A stretch of 47,142 nt of DNA, from NCBI RefSeq assembly GCF_029258575.1, contig NZ_JARHYI010000033.1, positions 1-47,142 of the forward strand. Reading direction: 5' to 3'. The notes below the pieces were generated by a model. That model was not told the origin of the DNA, ran no database searches, and worked only from the letters and a program-made list of their open reading frames with translations. Position 1 is the stretch's first letter. The number at the start of each line of letters is the position of its first letter. The stretch is from Brachyspira sp. Lineage in GTDB: Bacteria; Spirochaetota; Brachyspiria; Brachyspirales; Brachyspiraceae. The translations under genes and the position numbers were made by a program. This document shows, piece by piece, positions 35,221 to 44,073 of the stretch.

Positions 35221-37188
35221 CTACTTTGTATTTTCCTTATCAGATTCTTCTTCAACTTCATTTTTTTCTTCTTGAGATTCTATTTTTTCTTCTTTACTCT
35301 CATCTTCATCAGATAATTTTTCATCTTTCTCTTCATCAAATTCACTATTTGACAATTCCGCATCATTTTTATTTTCAGCAGAATCATCATTCATATCATT
35401 TACATTATTTTCATTAACATCTTTATTTTCTAAATTATCATTTTTATTTTCAGTAGTAGTTTTTTCTTTATCTTCTATAACTTCATCTTCAATGTCTGCT
35501 GTTTCTATTAATATTCCAGCACCTGATAATTCTCCTTGTGTAATCAAATAATTAAATCCAGAAATGAAATAATAAGCTTCAGTTAAAGCTTTCATTACAT
35601 TATATCCTTGTATTCTCTTTTTGCCCTTTCCTATTTCTGCTGAAAAGCTTAGTATATCATTAGGATTTTCTATTATTCTCTCTCTCTCTTCTTTATCTAA
35701 CAATAATTTATCAAGTTTTTTCTTAAAAGGAGATATTATAGATATAAAAGTATTTCTTAAATTTTTAGCTAAATAAGAACGTTGACCATTTTTGTCAGAA
35801 AGCATAGAAACTCTCTGTTCAAAACGCATAGTCTTATCTTCTTCTATTTTAGTGATTGTTTTGCAAAGCTCACTGTATTCATTTAATCTTGAATTGGTAT
35901 CTGATAATGATAAGAATATATTATTAAAATCATTTTTATAATCTGTTCTTATTTGATTATCATAAACCAAATTATATCTTACTTTATTGGAAACAAACAC
36001 GGCAGAATATTCTCTATCTAAGAAATCTATTAAAACTTTTATTCTGTAAATTTTATCTTTAACAGGTACAATGAAGAATGGATCTGCTTCATATTCTATA
36101 CCATTATCATCTTTGCTAAATGATACACATTTATTAATAAGTTTTACACCTATAGATTCAACTTTACTTAATTTTTCTTCTTCATTGTCTTTTTGTTTTC
36201 CTATATTTTCTTTAGCTTCTTCTATTTTAGTTTCCTGAAGTTTTTCTTTATCTTTTCTTAATTTAGTGTAGTATCCTAATATATCCTCATCAGTAATATT
36301 TAAATAACGGTTAAAATCACTAATAGTTTCTAATTTCTCTTTTGATGCATATTGTAATAGTATGAATAATTTAGGATAATATTTTGAATATATTAAATCT
36401 ACAGCTCTTTTAAAAGCGGATATTCTTGAATTTGCTATACCTTTACTTATATTATCAACCATAGCATATGCAAGCATAGCTTTTTCTCCTGCCAATTTCA
36501 TTCTTGAAGAATAAGCATGCAAAACATAAAGCGGTCTGAACATAGCTTTTATTTCTTTTACATAACTATCAGCCATAACATTGCTGTTTAATCTCTTATA
36601 TGGTCTTAAGAAATCTTTATATGTTTTTTCATTATATTGATCTTTTATTCTCTCTAAAAGTTCCAAATCATCTAACTCTTTAGAAAATTGCGATATTATT
36701 TTTTGATGTTTTGCTTTGGCATCTATATTTGAACCTTCACTTGGGTTTAAAGCATTAAAGATGAGAGTATCCATTTCTAAAAGTGCTGCTATAACATTTT
36801 TATCTATAAAGTTTAAGAATTTAGGATTAACATTTCCTCCAATAAAAGTTATAACGCCTGCACTAAAGGCATTAAACCATAATTTTATATTAAATAATAA
36901 TCCGTTATTCTTTTTGTTTTGAGTACTTACAGAAGAAGATTTACTAACATTTTCTTTAGTATTACTTTTTGTATTTGAGCCTTTTGAAGAATTTTTGTTT
37001 TCATTTCCACCTACCAATGTATTTGAAGATCTTCTAGATGATCCGCCTATTACACCTGTATTAACTTTTTTCTTATCAGCTGCAACTTCTCCGCCTGCAT
37101 CTACAAATTTATTAAATAAATCTTTTCTTGCATCTTTATTAAGTTCATCTAATTTTAATCTATCTCTAGTGTTATCTATATCTCCCAT
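35221..37188 (-). CDS. Large protein of unknown function with acidic tail
   Basis: A 655-residue protein without signal peptide. Residues 1-100 are charged and Ser/Asn rich. About 110-530 is a helical region with one moderately hydrophobic stretch (LWFNAFSAGVITFIGGNVN) and many Lys/Glu-rich helices. The last 75 residues are an Asp/Glu/Asn-rich low-complexity tail. I do not recognise a domain. Operon position between the SDR and the acyltransferase (gaps of 21 and 18 bases) hints at envelope function. RBS GGGAG upstream supports the start. Confidence 0.8.
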   Translation of the reverse strand: MGDIDNTRDRLKLDELNKDARKDLFNKFVDAGGEVAADKKKVNTGVIGGSSRRSSNTLVGGNENKNSSKGSNTKSNTKENVSKSSSVSTQNKKNNGLLFNIKLWFNAFSAGVITFIGGNVNPKFLNFIDKNVIAALLEMDTLIFNALNPSEGSNIDAKAKHQKIISQFSKELDDLELLERIKDQYNEKTYKDFLRPYKRLNSNVMADSYVKEIKAMFRPLYVLHAYSSRMKLAGEKAMLAYAMVDNISKGIANSRISAFKRAVDLIYSKYYPKLFILLQYASKEKLETISDFNRYLNITDEDILGYYTKLRKDKEKLQETKIEEAKENIGKQKDNEEEKLSKVESIGVKLINKCVSFSKDDNGIEYEADPFFIVPVKDKIYRIKVLIDFLDREYSAVFVSNKVRYNLVYDNQIRTDYKNDFNNIFLSLSDTNSRLNEYSELCKTITKIEEDKTMRFEQRVSMLSDKNGQRSYLAKNLRNTFISIISPFKKKLDKLLLDKEERERIIENPNDILSFSAEIGKGKKRIQGYNVMKALTEAYYFISGFNYLITQGELSGAGILIETADIEDEVIEDKEKTTTENKNDNLENKDVNENNVNDMNDDSAENKNDAELSNSEFDEEKDEKLSDEDESKEEKIESQEEKNEVEEESDKENTK

Positions 37189-37209
37189 AAATAATAACTC
37201 CCCATTATT

Positions 37210-37983
37210 TTACTGTTTTTTATATATTATAGTAGCACTTCCTTGATTTTCTGCCATAATAGTCATACTTGATATTTGTACATGGCTTTTTCTAGTCAAG
37301 GCATATTCTATATTATCGGCTATATCTTCAGCATATAAAGGGCTAAATCCTTTATAAACATTATCAGCCTTCTCTTTATCTCCTTTAAATCTTACGGTTG
37401 AAAATTCAGTATTTACCGCACCTGGTTTTATATTTGTTATTTTTATAGGCTTATCTATCAATTCTACTCTAAGACTGTTTCCAAATATTTCTACAAAGGA
37501 TTTAGTAGCACAATATACAGCTCCTCCGCTATAAACTTCATCTGCCGCAGTAGAGGAAAGATTTACTATATGTCCATGTTTGCTTTCTAATATATAAGGA
37601 AGAAGAATTCTAGTTAATACTATTAATCCTTCGCAATTAACTCTAAGCATTTGTATTGAATCTTCTATACTATTTTTATAATACAAATCCTTTTCCAAAG
37701 CTAAACCTGCATTATTTATAAGTATATCTATTTTTTTATCTTCAAGATTTTCTATAGCTTTTTTAATATCTTCTGATTTTGAAAAGTCTAATTTTATAGT
37801 TTTTACTTTTACACTATATTTCTCTTCCAATCCAGATTTTAACTTATCTAATTTTTCTATTCTTCTAGCAGCAAGTATAAGATTAACGCCATTAGATGCC
37901 AGCATTTTAGCAACTGCCTCTCCAATACCAGCACTAGCCCCAGATACAAAAGCTGTTCTCCCTTTAATATTTTCTGCATACAT
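37210..37983 (-). CDS. Short-chain dehydrogenase/reductase
   Basis: A 257-residue classical SDR. NAD(P) motif is VSGASAGIGEAVAKML (about 13-28); then INNAGLA, NLSSTAADEVYSGGAVYCAT with catalytic Ser and Y-x3-K (YCATK), and NIKPGAVNTEFS. It resembles YdfG/DltE-type oxidoreductases, but the substrate is unknown. It starts a minus-strand run with the two following genes. Confidence 0.9.
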   Translation of the reverse strand: MYAENIKGRTAFVSGASAGIGEAVAKMLASNGVNLILAARRIEKLDKLKSGLEEKYSVKVKTIKLDFSKSEDIKKAIENLEDKKIDILINNAGLALEKDLYYKNSIEDSIQMLRVNCEGLIVLTRILLPYILESKHGHIVNLSSTAADEVYSGGAVYCATKSFVEIFGNSLRVELIDKPIKITNIKPGAVNTEFSTVRFKGDKEKADNVYKGFSPLYAEDIADNIEYALTRKSHVQISSMTIMAENQGSATIIYKKQ

Positions 37984-38015
37984 AATATTGATTCCTAAAA
38001 CTATATTTTATTATA

Positions 38016-38516
38016 TCACTCATAAGTTCTTACTTTTCCAGCAACATCTTGAGCTGTATATTGCATACCAACCTCATTAAGATATTTACTTACCAAGCTA
38101 TCCATTTGATTTTTTAAACCTTTTGAATATAGTTCCATAACAACAGTACAATTTTGCTGAGAATCCCATTTAGTATCAACAACAGAAGCTCCTCTTATTC
38201 TTCCAGCAACTCTTTCTTGTATAACATATTCATCTATCATACCTTTTTCAGTAGAACTTAAAGATTCTATATATGAACCTACGATCTTAGCAACTATTTT
38301 ATTTTTGGCATCTAATTCTGCAGCTTGTTTAGAAGTAAGTTCTCTTCTAAATTTATCTGTAGTATCTATATCTTTAGCAGGAGAACCTAGTCCCATAACT
38401 CTAAAAGTATCATTATTAATCCAGCCTTCAGGTTTGCTCTTGTTTACACCATTTCCACATGAAATAAACAATAAAGATAATGTTATTGTCAATATAAATA
38501 ATTTTACAAATTTCAT
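38016..38516 (-). CDS. LPP20-like lipoprotein, copy 1
   Basis: A 166-residue lipoprotein. Lipobox LLFISCGN (Cys at about residue 20). The mature part has GWINNDTFRVMGLGSPAKD, RELTSKQAAELDAKNKI and YIESLSSTEKG, which fits the LPP20-type family (A..DA...l...). It is closely similar over its whole length to the protein at 38712-39209, so the pair is a tandem duplication. ATG 38516 has AGGAG seven bases upstream, so I prefer it over the longer frame to 38549. Confidence 0.85.
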   Translation of the reverse strand: MKFVKLFILTITLSLLFISCGNGVNKSKPEGWINNDTFRVMGLGSPAKDIDTTDKFRRELTSKQAAELDAKNKIVAKIVGSYIESLSSTEKGMIDEYVIQERVAGRIRGASVVDTKWDSQQNCTVVMELYSKGLKNQMDSLVSKYLNEVGMQYTAQDVAGKVRTYE

Positions 38517-38664
38517 TTTACATCTCCTTTCTTTATAGATGCATTTCATTATTTTTTAGTTTTATACTATAATAATATAAAAAAAATAATTTTATGCAAT
38601 AATCAAAATGCAAAATTTATTACTTTATTTTATTATCGATTATTGTATTTTTTTACTTTAAAAT

Positions 38665-38694
38665 AAAAAAGAGACTTTAAAAGCCTCTTTTTTT
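38665..38694 (-). terminator. Terminator between the two LPP20-like genes
   Basis: AAAAAAGAG pairs with CTCTTTTTT, with T runs on both sides, just after the stop of copy 2 on the minus strand. Confidence 0.7.
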
Positions 38695-38711
38695 ATGATA
38701 TATTTTAAATA

Positions 38712-39209
38712 TTATTCATAAGTTTTAACCATTCCCGCAATATCTTGAGCCGTATACTGCATACCTACCTCATTAAGATACTTACTTACCAAACTATCCA
38801 TCTGTTTTTTGAGATTTTTTGAGTAAAGCTCCATAACAATGGTACAATTTTGTTTGGAATCCCATTTAGTTTCTATAATAGAAGTTCCTCTTATTCTTCC
38901 AGCAACTCTTTCCTGTATAATATATTCATCTATCATACCTTTTTCAGTAGAACTCAAGGATTCTATATATGAACCTACGATTTTAGCTGCTATTTTATTT
39001 TTAGCATCTAATTCAGCAGCCTGTCTTGATATTACTTCTCTTCTGAATTTGTCATTTACATCATTTGAAGGAGAACCCATTCCCATAACTCTAAAAGTAT
39101 CATTATTAATCCAGCCTTCAGGTCTGTTTTTGCTTACTCCACTTCCGCATGAAACAATAAATAATAATGATATTGTAATTATAATAGCATTAAATATTTT
39201 TTTTCTCAT
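38712..39209 (-). CDS. LPP20-like lipoprotein, copy 2
   Basis: A 165-residue lipoprotein with lipobox LLFIVSCGS. The mature sequence closely parallels copy 1 (GWINNDTFRVMGMGSPSNDV, YIIQERVAGRIRGTS, YLNEVGMQYTAQDIAG). The few substitutions are mostly conservative, which points to a fairly recent or conserved duplication. A terminator separates it from copy 1, so the two genes can be expressed independently. Confidence 0.85.
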   Translation of the reverse strand: MRKKIFNAIIITISLLFIVSCGSGVSKNRPEGWINNDTFRVMGMGSPSNDVNDKFRREVISRQAAELDAKNKIAAKIVGSYIESLSSTEKGMIDEYIIQERVAGRIRGTSIIETKWDSKQNCTIVMELYSKNLKKQMDSLVSKYLNEVGMQYTAQDIAGMVKTYE

Positions 39210-39372
39210 AATTTCACTTAACCTCCATTTTGGATTATGTAAATATTATATATATTCAGTACTATATTGCAACATACACTATATAATTTTTTTTTATTCT
39301 AATTGACATAAAACTAACATTATATATAATTGTTAATTGAAAGTTATTTCTAAAATATAAAGGAATTCAAAA

Positions 39373-40848
39373 ATGAAACTTAAACATACAATTAATTTTA
39401 TTAAAAAACATACTGTGGCTGTATTTGTAAAAGTAGAAAAAGAAGAGCCTAAAGTTTGTACATTTAATGAAGAATATATAAAATTATTTAACAGCTTGGT
39501 AAAAGATAAATATTATACAATATCAACTCCTTTTGCTTTTGCATTTGCAAGTAATACAAGGGTAATTTTTATAACTTATAAAGAAGTAAAAAATTATATG
39601 TATGAAACTTGGAAAAATGCGGGTGCTTCATTAATAAAAATAATGAAAGATTTACATATTGATGATATAGAAGTGGATATGGCTGAATTATTTTCTGAAA
39701 TAGCTTCTGAAGAATCATATATTCAATTTTGTTTAGGTATAATACTTTCTTATTATAGTTTTGATAATTATTTAGGAGATAAGAGATTAAAAGAAAAGTC
39801 AAATATTAAAAATATACTTTTAGTTTCAGAACATAAAAAAGATACAGAAAATGCTATATTAAAGGCAAGTCAAATAGCAGATAATATATTTTGGGCTAGA
39901 GATATGGTTAATGAACCTAGTAATGTTATAAATTCATTAACATTTGTAGATAGAGCAAAAAAACAGGCTGAAAGCAGAAAGATACCAGTTACAATTCTTA
40001 CTGAAAAAGAATTAAAAACTTATGGTATGAATGGAATATTAGGTGTTAATGCTGGAAGTAAAAATCCTCCTAGAGTGTTTATAGCTCAATACAAGAAAGC
40101 TAAAGCTAAAAAGAATATTTTATTAGTTGGAAAGGGTGTAACATTCGATACAGGTGGCATGTCATTAAAACCTGCTGATAGCATGTTGGGTATGAAAGAT
40201 GATATGGCTGGAGCTGCTGCTGTTTGCGGTGCTTTATTCTTAATATCCGATATGAATTTAGATGCTAATGTTATTGTGGTATGTCCTTTAACTGATAATA
40301 AAACAGGAAGCGGTGCTATTAATCCAGGAGATGTATTAAAAATGCATAATGGTGTTACAGTTGAGGTTGTTAATACAGATGCTGAGGGAAGGCTTATACT
40401 TGCCGATGCACTTTCTTATGGAATAAAGAAATATAATCCTGATTTTGTAATAGATATTGCAACACTTACAGGGGCATGTTCTATAGCTTTGGGTAAAAAT
40501 GCTACAGGATTAATGTCTAATGATAAAGCATTGGCTTCAGCTTTGAAGGATGCAGGTGATGATACTTATGAAAGAGTATGGGAACTTCCTATGTTTGAAG
40601 AGTATAAAGAGCAGATAAAATCTGATATAGCTGATATTAAGAATACAGGCGGAAGATATGCAGGTACTATAACAGCTGCTCAATTCTTATCATATTTTAC
40701 CGAAGGAGCTAAATGGGCTCATTTGGATATAGCTTGCACTTCTATAAGCGATGTTAATAATAAATATATATCTAAAGGTGCTACAGGAGTGGGAGTTTAT
40801 TTACTTGCTAAAACAGTAGAAAAATTAGTTGATATAGATAAGTTTTAA
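39373..40848 (+). CDS. pepA: Leucyl aminopeptidase (M17)
   Basis: A 491-residue two-metal exopeptidase. The C-terminal catalytic domain has GKGVTFDTGGMSLKPADSML (metal-binding Lys and Asp), KDDMAGAAAV and VNTDAEGRLILADALSYG (the M17 signature, about 335-352). It ends in a normal C-terminus. The N-terminal part is divergent, as in many family members. RBS AAGGAA precedes ATG 39373. A terminator follows. Confidence 0.92.
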   Translation: MKLKHTINFIKKHTVAVFVKVEKEEPKVCTFNEEYIKLFNSLVKDKYYTISTPFAFAFASNTRVIFITYKEVKNYMYETWKNAGASLIKIMKDLHIDDIEVDMAELFSEIASEESYIQFCLGIILSYYSFDNYLGDKRLKEKSNIKNILLVSEHKKDTENAILKASQIADNIFWARDMVNEPSNVINSLTFVDRAKKQAESRKIPVTILTEKELKTYGMNGILGVNAGSKNPPRVFIAQYKKAKAKKNILLVGKGVTFDTGGMSLKPADSMLGMKDDMAGAAAVCGALFLISDMNLDANVIVVCPLTDNKTGSGAINPGDVLKMHNGVTVEVVNTDAEGRLILADALSYGIKKYNPDFVIDIATLTGACSIALGKNATGLMSNDKALASALKDAGDDTYERVWELPMFEEYKEQIKSDIADIKNTGGRYAGTITAAQFLSYFTEGAKWAHLDIACTSISDVNNKYISKGATGVGVYLLAKTVEKLVDIDKF

Positions 40849-40870
40849 TATTTATTATAGATAAAAATAG

Positions 40871-40903
40871 GGAAGTGTATTAATTGATGTGCTTCCTTTT
40901 TTT
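40871..40903 (+). terminator. Terminator after pepA
   Basis: GGAAGTGTA pairs with TGTGCTTCC (9 bp, some G-U), followed by seven T. Confidence 0.85.
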
Positions 40904-40937
40904 ATGAATAAAAAAGTATTATAATTAATTTTTAAAC

Positions 40938-40966
40938 TTGAAATTATTTGTGTAAAATGTTATAAT
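40938..40966 (+). promoter_or_regulatory. Sigma-70 promoter of the small basic protein gene
   Basis: TTGAAA (40938-40943), a 17-base spacer, TATAAT (40961-40966); start expected near 40973. The leader is about 26 bases, and GGGAG precedes the ATG. Confidence 0.8.
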
Positions 40967-40998
40967 AAATTTTCAAATTAGATAAAATGGGAGTGTAT

Positions 40999-41088
40999 AT
41001 GCCTTCAGGAAGAAAAAGACTTCGTCAAAAGATGGCTACGCATAAACGTAAAAAACGTTTACGCAAAAATAGGCATAAGAAAAAATAA
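40999..41088 (+). CDS. AURKAIP1/COX24-domain basic small protein (bS22/mS38-like)
   Basis: A 29-residue, extremely basic protein: MPSGRKRLRQKMATHKRKKR followed by LRKNRHKKK. The KMATHKRKKRLRKNRHKKK core is the AURKAIP1/COX24 motif. That motif is found in mitochondrial small-subunit protein mS38 and in the short bacterial ribosomal protein bS22 of actinobacteria. It has its own near-consensus promoter and RBS (GGGAG, five bases from ATG). It is probably a small ribosomal-subunit protein; this is by similarity of composition and motif. Confidence 0.8.
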   Translation: MPSGRKRLRQKMATHKRKKRLRKNRHKKK

Positions 41089-41158
41089 TATAAACTAACA
41101 TTATACATTTTAATGTTTTCGTCTCTTGAAGTATTATAGTTTTTAATGGGAAAATAAT

Positions 41159-41428
41159 ATGACAAGCAATGCTAAAACTGTCATAGAAGTATGTGTAGGA
41201 CTTCATTGCTCTATGAATGAATCCTATGCACTTTTAGAAACCATTCGTTCGCATTATGACTTACAAATAGGCATACTGTCTTCTGATGGTATGCTCCTTA
41301 AAGAGATGGAGTGTATGCATAATTGCCATAATGCTGTACCTGTCCTTATCAATGGTATGGAGTGTACAAAATCGTCTTTTAAAAGTATTATTAAGTATAT
41401 AGAAGCTATACATGTAAGAAAAAGATGA
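41159..41428 (+). CDS. NuoE/HndA-like [2Fe-2S] thioredoxin-fold subunit
   Basis: An 89-residue protein matching only the C-terminal thioredoxin-like half of NuoE. Cluster ligands are Cys12 and Cys17 (CVGLHC) and Cys52 and Cys56 (CMHNC), the C-x4-C and C-x3-C pattern, followed by AVPVLING. The N-terminal helical domain of full NuoE (about 70 residues) is missing. Its stop overlaps the start of the next gene (ATGA). With the two following genes it forms a Nuo-like electron-transfer module. Confidence 0.8.
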   Translation: MTSNAKTVIEVCVGLHCSMNESYALLETIRSHYDLQIGILSSDGMLLKEMECMHNCHNAVPVLINGMECTKSSFKSIIKYIEAIHVRKR

Positions 41429-42588
41429 AAAAGTTTGTACTGCATAATGAAAATGTTATAGAAAGTATTAAGTCATATATTGATCATTTCGGTGATTATT
41501 TAGCCGTTCAGAAAATTAATGAATCTTTTTTTGAAGATTTGAAGAATTATCCTATATTTAAAAGGGATATAACTCAAGATTCTATTTATAAAATATTAAC
41601 AGATGCTAATATTAAAGAAGATTTTATACTGATAAATGTTGCTTCTTTAGATTATTTAGTTTTTAAAGATAAATTTATTATAAAAAATAATCCACATTTA
41701 ATATTAGACGGAGTTCTATTTATAGCCAAAATTCTTAATATAAAAAAAATAGATATAGTATTAAAAAATTATTATTTAGAAGAAAAAGATATAATAATAA
41801 AAGCTATTGTAGAGGCAGAAGATTCCAATTTCACAAATGATACAAAAATAAATATATATGATGAAGATTCATACTATAATGAATTTAATATTAGAATAAT
41901 ACCTTCATTTTTTGAAAATAAAAAATACATATTCGATTTAGAAACTATTTCTCAAATTACATATTTAGCACATATTGGAGGATTTTCATTTAAAAATTAT
42001 GGCTCTGGAGAATATAAAGGTACTAATATACTTTCTGTTTCTGGGGATATTCTAAAGCCTAATTTATATGAATTTGAAATGTATACTCCTTTAAGAAATG
42101 TGGTAAAATCTATAGGCGGTACTGATAAGAATTATACTATAAAATGTGTATTTACAAATGGTTTTTTAAATCCTCCTGTAGATTTTAATACTTTTCAAAA
42201 AATGACTTTGGATTATGAATGCTTTGATAGTTTTAATATGAAATTTGGAAACGGTGGATTATGCTTTATACAGGAAAATAGATGTATGATAAGGGTGGTA
42301 TTAAAGATAATTCAATTTGCAAAAACTATATCATGTAAGAAATGTATGCCTTGCAGTTATGGATTTGATTTATGTGAATATTATATAAATAGAATGCTTT
42401 TGGGGAATTCTGATTTTAATGATTATGCTAATTTAAAAGAAGCTGTTGAAATGGTAGATATTGGTGCTTCATGTTTATATATAAAAAGTTTGGCTAAATG
42501 CATATCATCATCTATAGAGATGTTTAGTGATGAATTTTTGTATTTGATAGAAAATAGGGTAACATTATATAGTTTTATAAAAGATTAA
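41425..42588 (+). CDS. NuoF-like protein without recognisable FMN/NADH motifs
   Basis: A 387-residue protein that lines up with NuoF/HndC along most of its length. KDKFIIKNNPHLILDGVLF corresponds to the KD...M..DPH...EG region. GTNILSVSGDILKPNLYEFE leads into the SLBB domain. SCKKCMPCSYG plus GASCLY supplies the N3-type 4Fe-4S ligands. The GRGGAGFPTG segment (FMN) and the GAGAYICGEETAL segment (NADH/FMN) are not there: the first is replaced by unrelated sequence, the second appears deleted. NADH binding is thus unlikely. Start overlaps the NuoE-like gene by four bases. Confidence 0.75.
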   Translation: MKKFVLHNENVIESIKSYIDHFGDYLAVQKINESFFEDLKNYPIFKRDITQDSIYKILTDANIKEDFILINVASLDYLVFKDKFIIKNNPHLILDGVLFIAKILNIKKIDIVLKNYYLEEKDIIIKAIVEAEDSNFTNDTKINIYDEDSYYNEFNIRIIPSFFENKKYIFDLETISQITYLAHIGGFSFKNYGSGEYKGTNILSVSGDILKPNLYEFEMYTPLRNVVKSIGGTDKNYTIKCVFTNGFLNPPVDFNTFQKMTLDYECFDSFNMKFGNGGLCFIQENRCMIRVVLKIIQFAKTISCKKCMPCSYGFDLCEYYINRMLLGNSDFNDYANLKEAVEMVDIGASCLYIKSLAKCISSSIEMFSDEFLYLIENRVTLYSFIKD

Positions 42589-42610
42589 AAAATCTTAAGA
42601 GGCTTTATAA

Positions 42611-43993
42611 ATGATAGTAAAATTTAATGTTGATGGAAATACGGTATCGGCTCAGAAGGGATATACTATACTTCAGGCTTTATCTTACATTAATATAGAT
42701 ATACCTCATTTATGTTCATACAATAAAAATAATACTAATACATTTGAAAAAAAAAATAGTATTTTAAGATGCAAATTATGTTTGGTTAAGGTAAAGAAAA
42801 AAAATGAAAATTCATATTCTTATAGATATGCTTGTAATGAAATAGTTGAAAATGGAATGAGTGTTTTGAATGATAAAGATGAAGATATTATAAAGTATAG
42901 AACTTCTCTTCTTAAAGCTATACTTTATATGCATAAACCTATATGTGAAAGCTGCGGTGCTGATTATATTTGCAAATTGAAAAAGTATTTGGATATTTAT
43001 CATATTTCTATAGAGGCTTCAGAGAATGCATTTAATGAATATGATTTTAATATAAAAGAAATAAAAGATTATGTATCAAAAATGAATCTGCCTAATTATA
43101 TAAAGCTTAATTTTGAAAGATGTATTAATTGCGGTATATGTATTGATTATAAAGTTGTTGATGGATATAACTCTATGATAACAGATTTATGTCCTACTCA
43201 TGTTTTTGATGTTGAAAGAAGTATAGATAATAAAAATAGAGATGATATAAGCACTGTAAAAACTATAAGCAGTTTTTGTATAGGATGCAATCATTTATGC
43301 GAAGTTGATTATAGTTATATAAGTCATAGTATAAAGGATATATCATCACCTAATGGCAAGAAGTATGGTTTATGCGATTATGGAAGGAAGATGGATTATT
43401 ACTCTAATAATGTATTAGAGACGCCTTTTTTTAATGGAATGCAATGCGAATTTGATAGGGCTAAAGGGCTTTATCATGAATTTATAAATAATATTGATTT
43501 GGATTGCACTTTGGCTATAGGTTCAAGTATGTATCCTATAGAAGATATTAAGGCTTTTGATGATTTTGTTAATTGTATAGGGTTATCGAATTTGGCAGTA
43601 AAAAAAAATAGAATGGCTACAAATTCAGGAGTTATAAGAAATAATTATACTAATATTAATGATTATTCTATTAAGGATTTAAAGTATTCTATATTTTACG
43701 ATAATATAAATGATGAAAAATTCAAAAAATTTATTATATTGGGAGATGCTTTAGATGATAATGATGATATAATAAATTTTTCTAAAAGGAATAAAGGGAA
43801 TTACATAGTATTCAGTCCGAATTTTTCTGTTTTGGCTTATAATGCTTATTTAAGTTTTCCTATCTCATATATAGGAGAGTTTGATGGACATTATATAGAC
43901 AGACATGGAAAGGTTAAAGAGATAGTAGCTTTTTTGGATAAAAATAAAAATAGATTAAATTTAAGAGATTTATTAAAATATTTGTATTTGTAA
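42611..43993 (+). CDS. NuoG/HndD-like iron-sulfur protein
   Basis: A 460-residue protein. Residues 1 to about 85 are a [2Fe-2S] ferredoxin-like domain (CSYNKNN, then RCKLCLVKV and YACNEIV). About 95-130 has MHKPICESCGADYICKLKKY, the N5-type H-x3-C-x2-C-x5-C. About 170-205 has CINCGIC plus a later DLCP. About 220-265 has FCIGCNHLCEVDY and GLCDYGRKM, the N7-type motif before the molybdopterin-oxidoreductase-like fold. The remainder is a shortened version of that fold. HndD-type H-cluster motifs are absent, so it is not a hydrogenase. RBS AAGAGG precedes ATG. Confidence 0.75.
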   Translation: MIVKFNVDGNTVSAQKGYTILQALSYINIDIPHLCSYNKNNTNTFEKKNSILRCKLCLVKVKKKNENSYSYRYACNEIVENGMSVLNDKDEDIIKYRTSLLKAILYMHKPICESCGADYICKLKKYLDIYHISIEASENAFNEYDFNIKEIKDYVSKMNLPNYIKLNFERCINCGICIDYKVVDGYNSMITDLCPTHVFDVERSIDNKNRDDISTVKTISSFCIGCNHLCEVDYSYISHSIKDISSPNGKKYGLCDYGRKMDYYSNNVLETPFFNGMQCEFDRAKGLYHEFINNIDLDCTLAIGSSMYPIEDIKAFDDFVNCIGLSNLAVKKNRMATNSGVIRNNYTNINDYSIKDLKYSIFYDNINDEKFKKFIILGDALDDNDDIINFSKRNKGNYIVFSPNFSVLAYNAYLSFPISYIGEFDGHYIDRHGKVKEIVAFLDKNKNRLNLRDLLKYLYL

Positions 43994-44073
43994 TAATTTT
44001 GTTATATACTATATATATAGGCTTGCATATATACTAATTATTATTTTCTTATCAAAATATAGGAGAGGTATTT

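Noticed and set aside
38839-39306. Plus-strand open frame opposite the LPP20-like copy 2
   Set aside because: It mirrors the lipoprotein gene, and its apparent protein is an antisense translation without family resemblance.
42611-43993. Fe-only hydrogenase (HndD)
   Set aside because: The N-terminal iron-sulfur domains are similar, but the H-cluster motifs (TSCCP, MPC.AK, GGC type) are missing.
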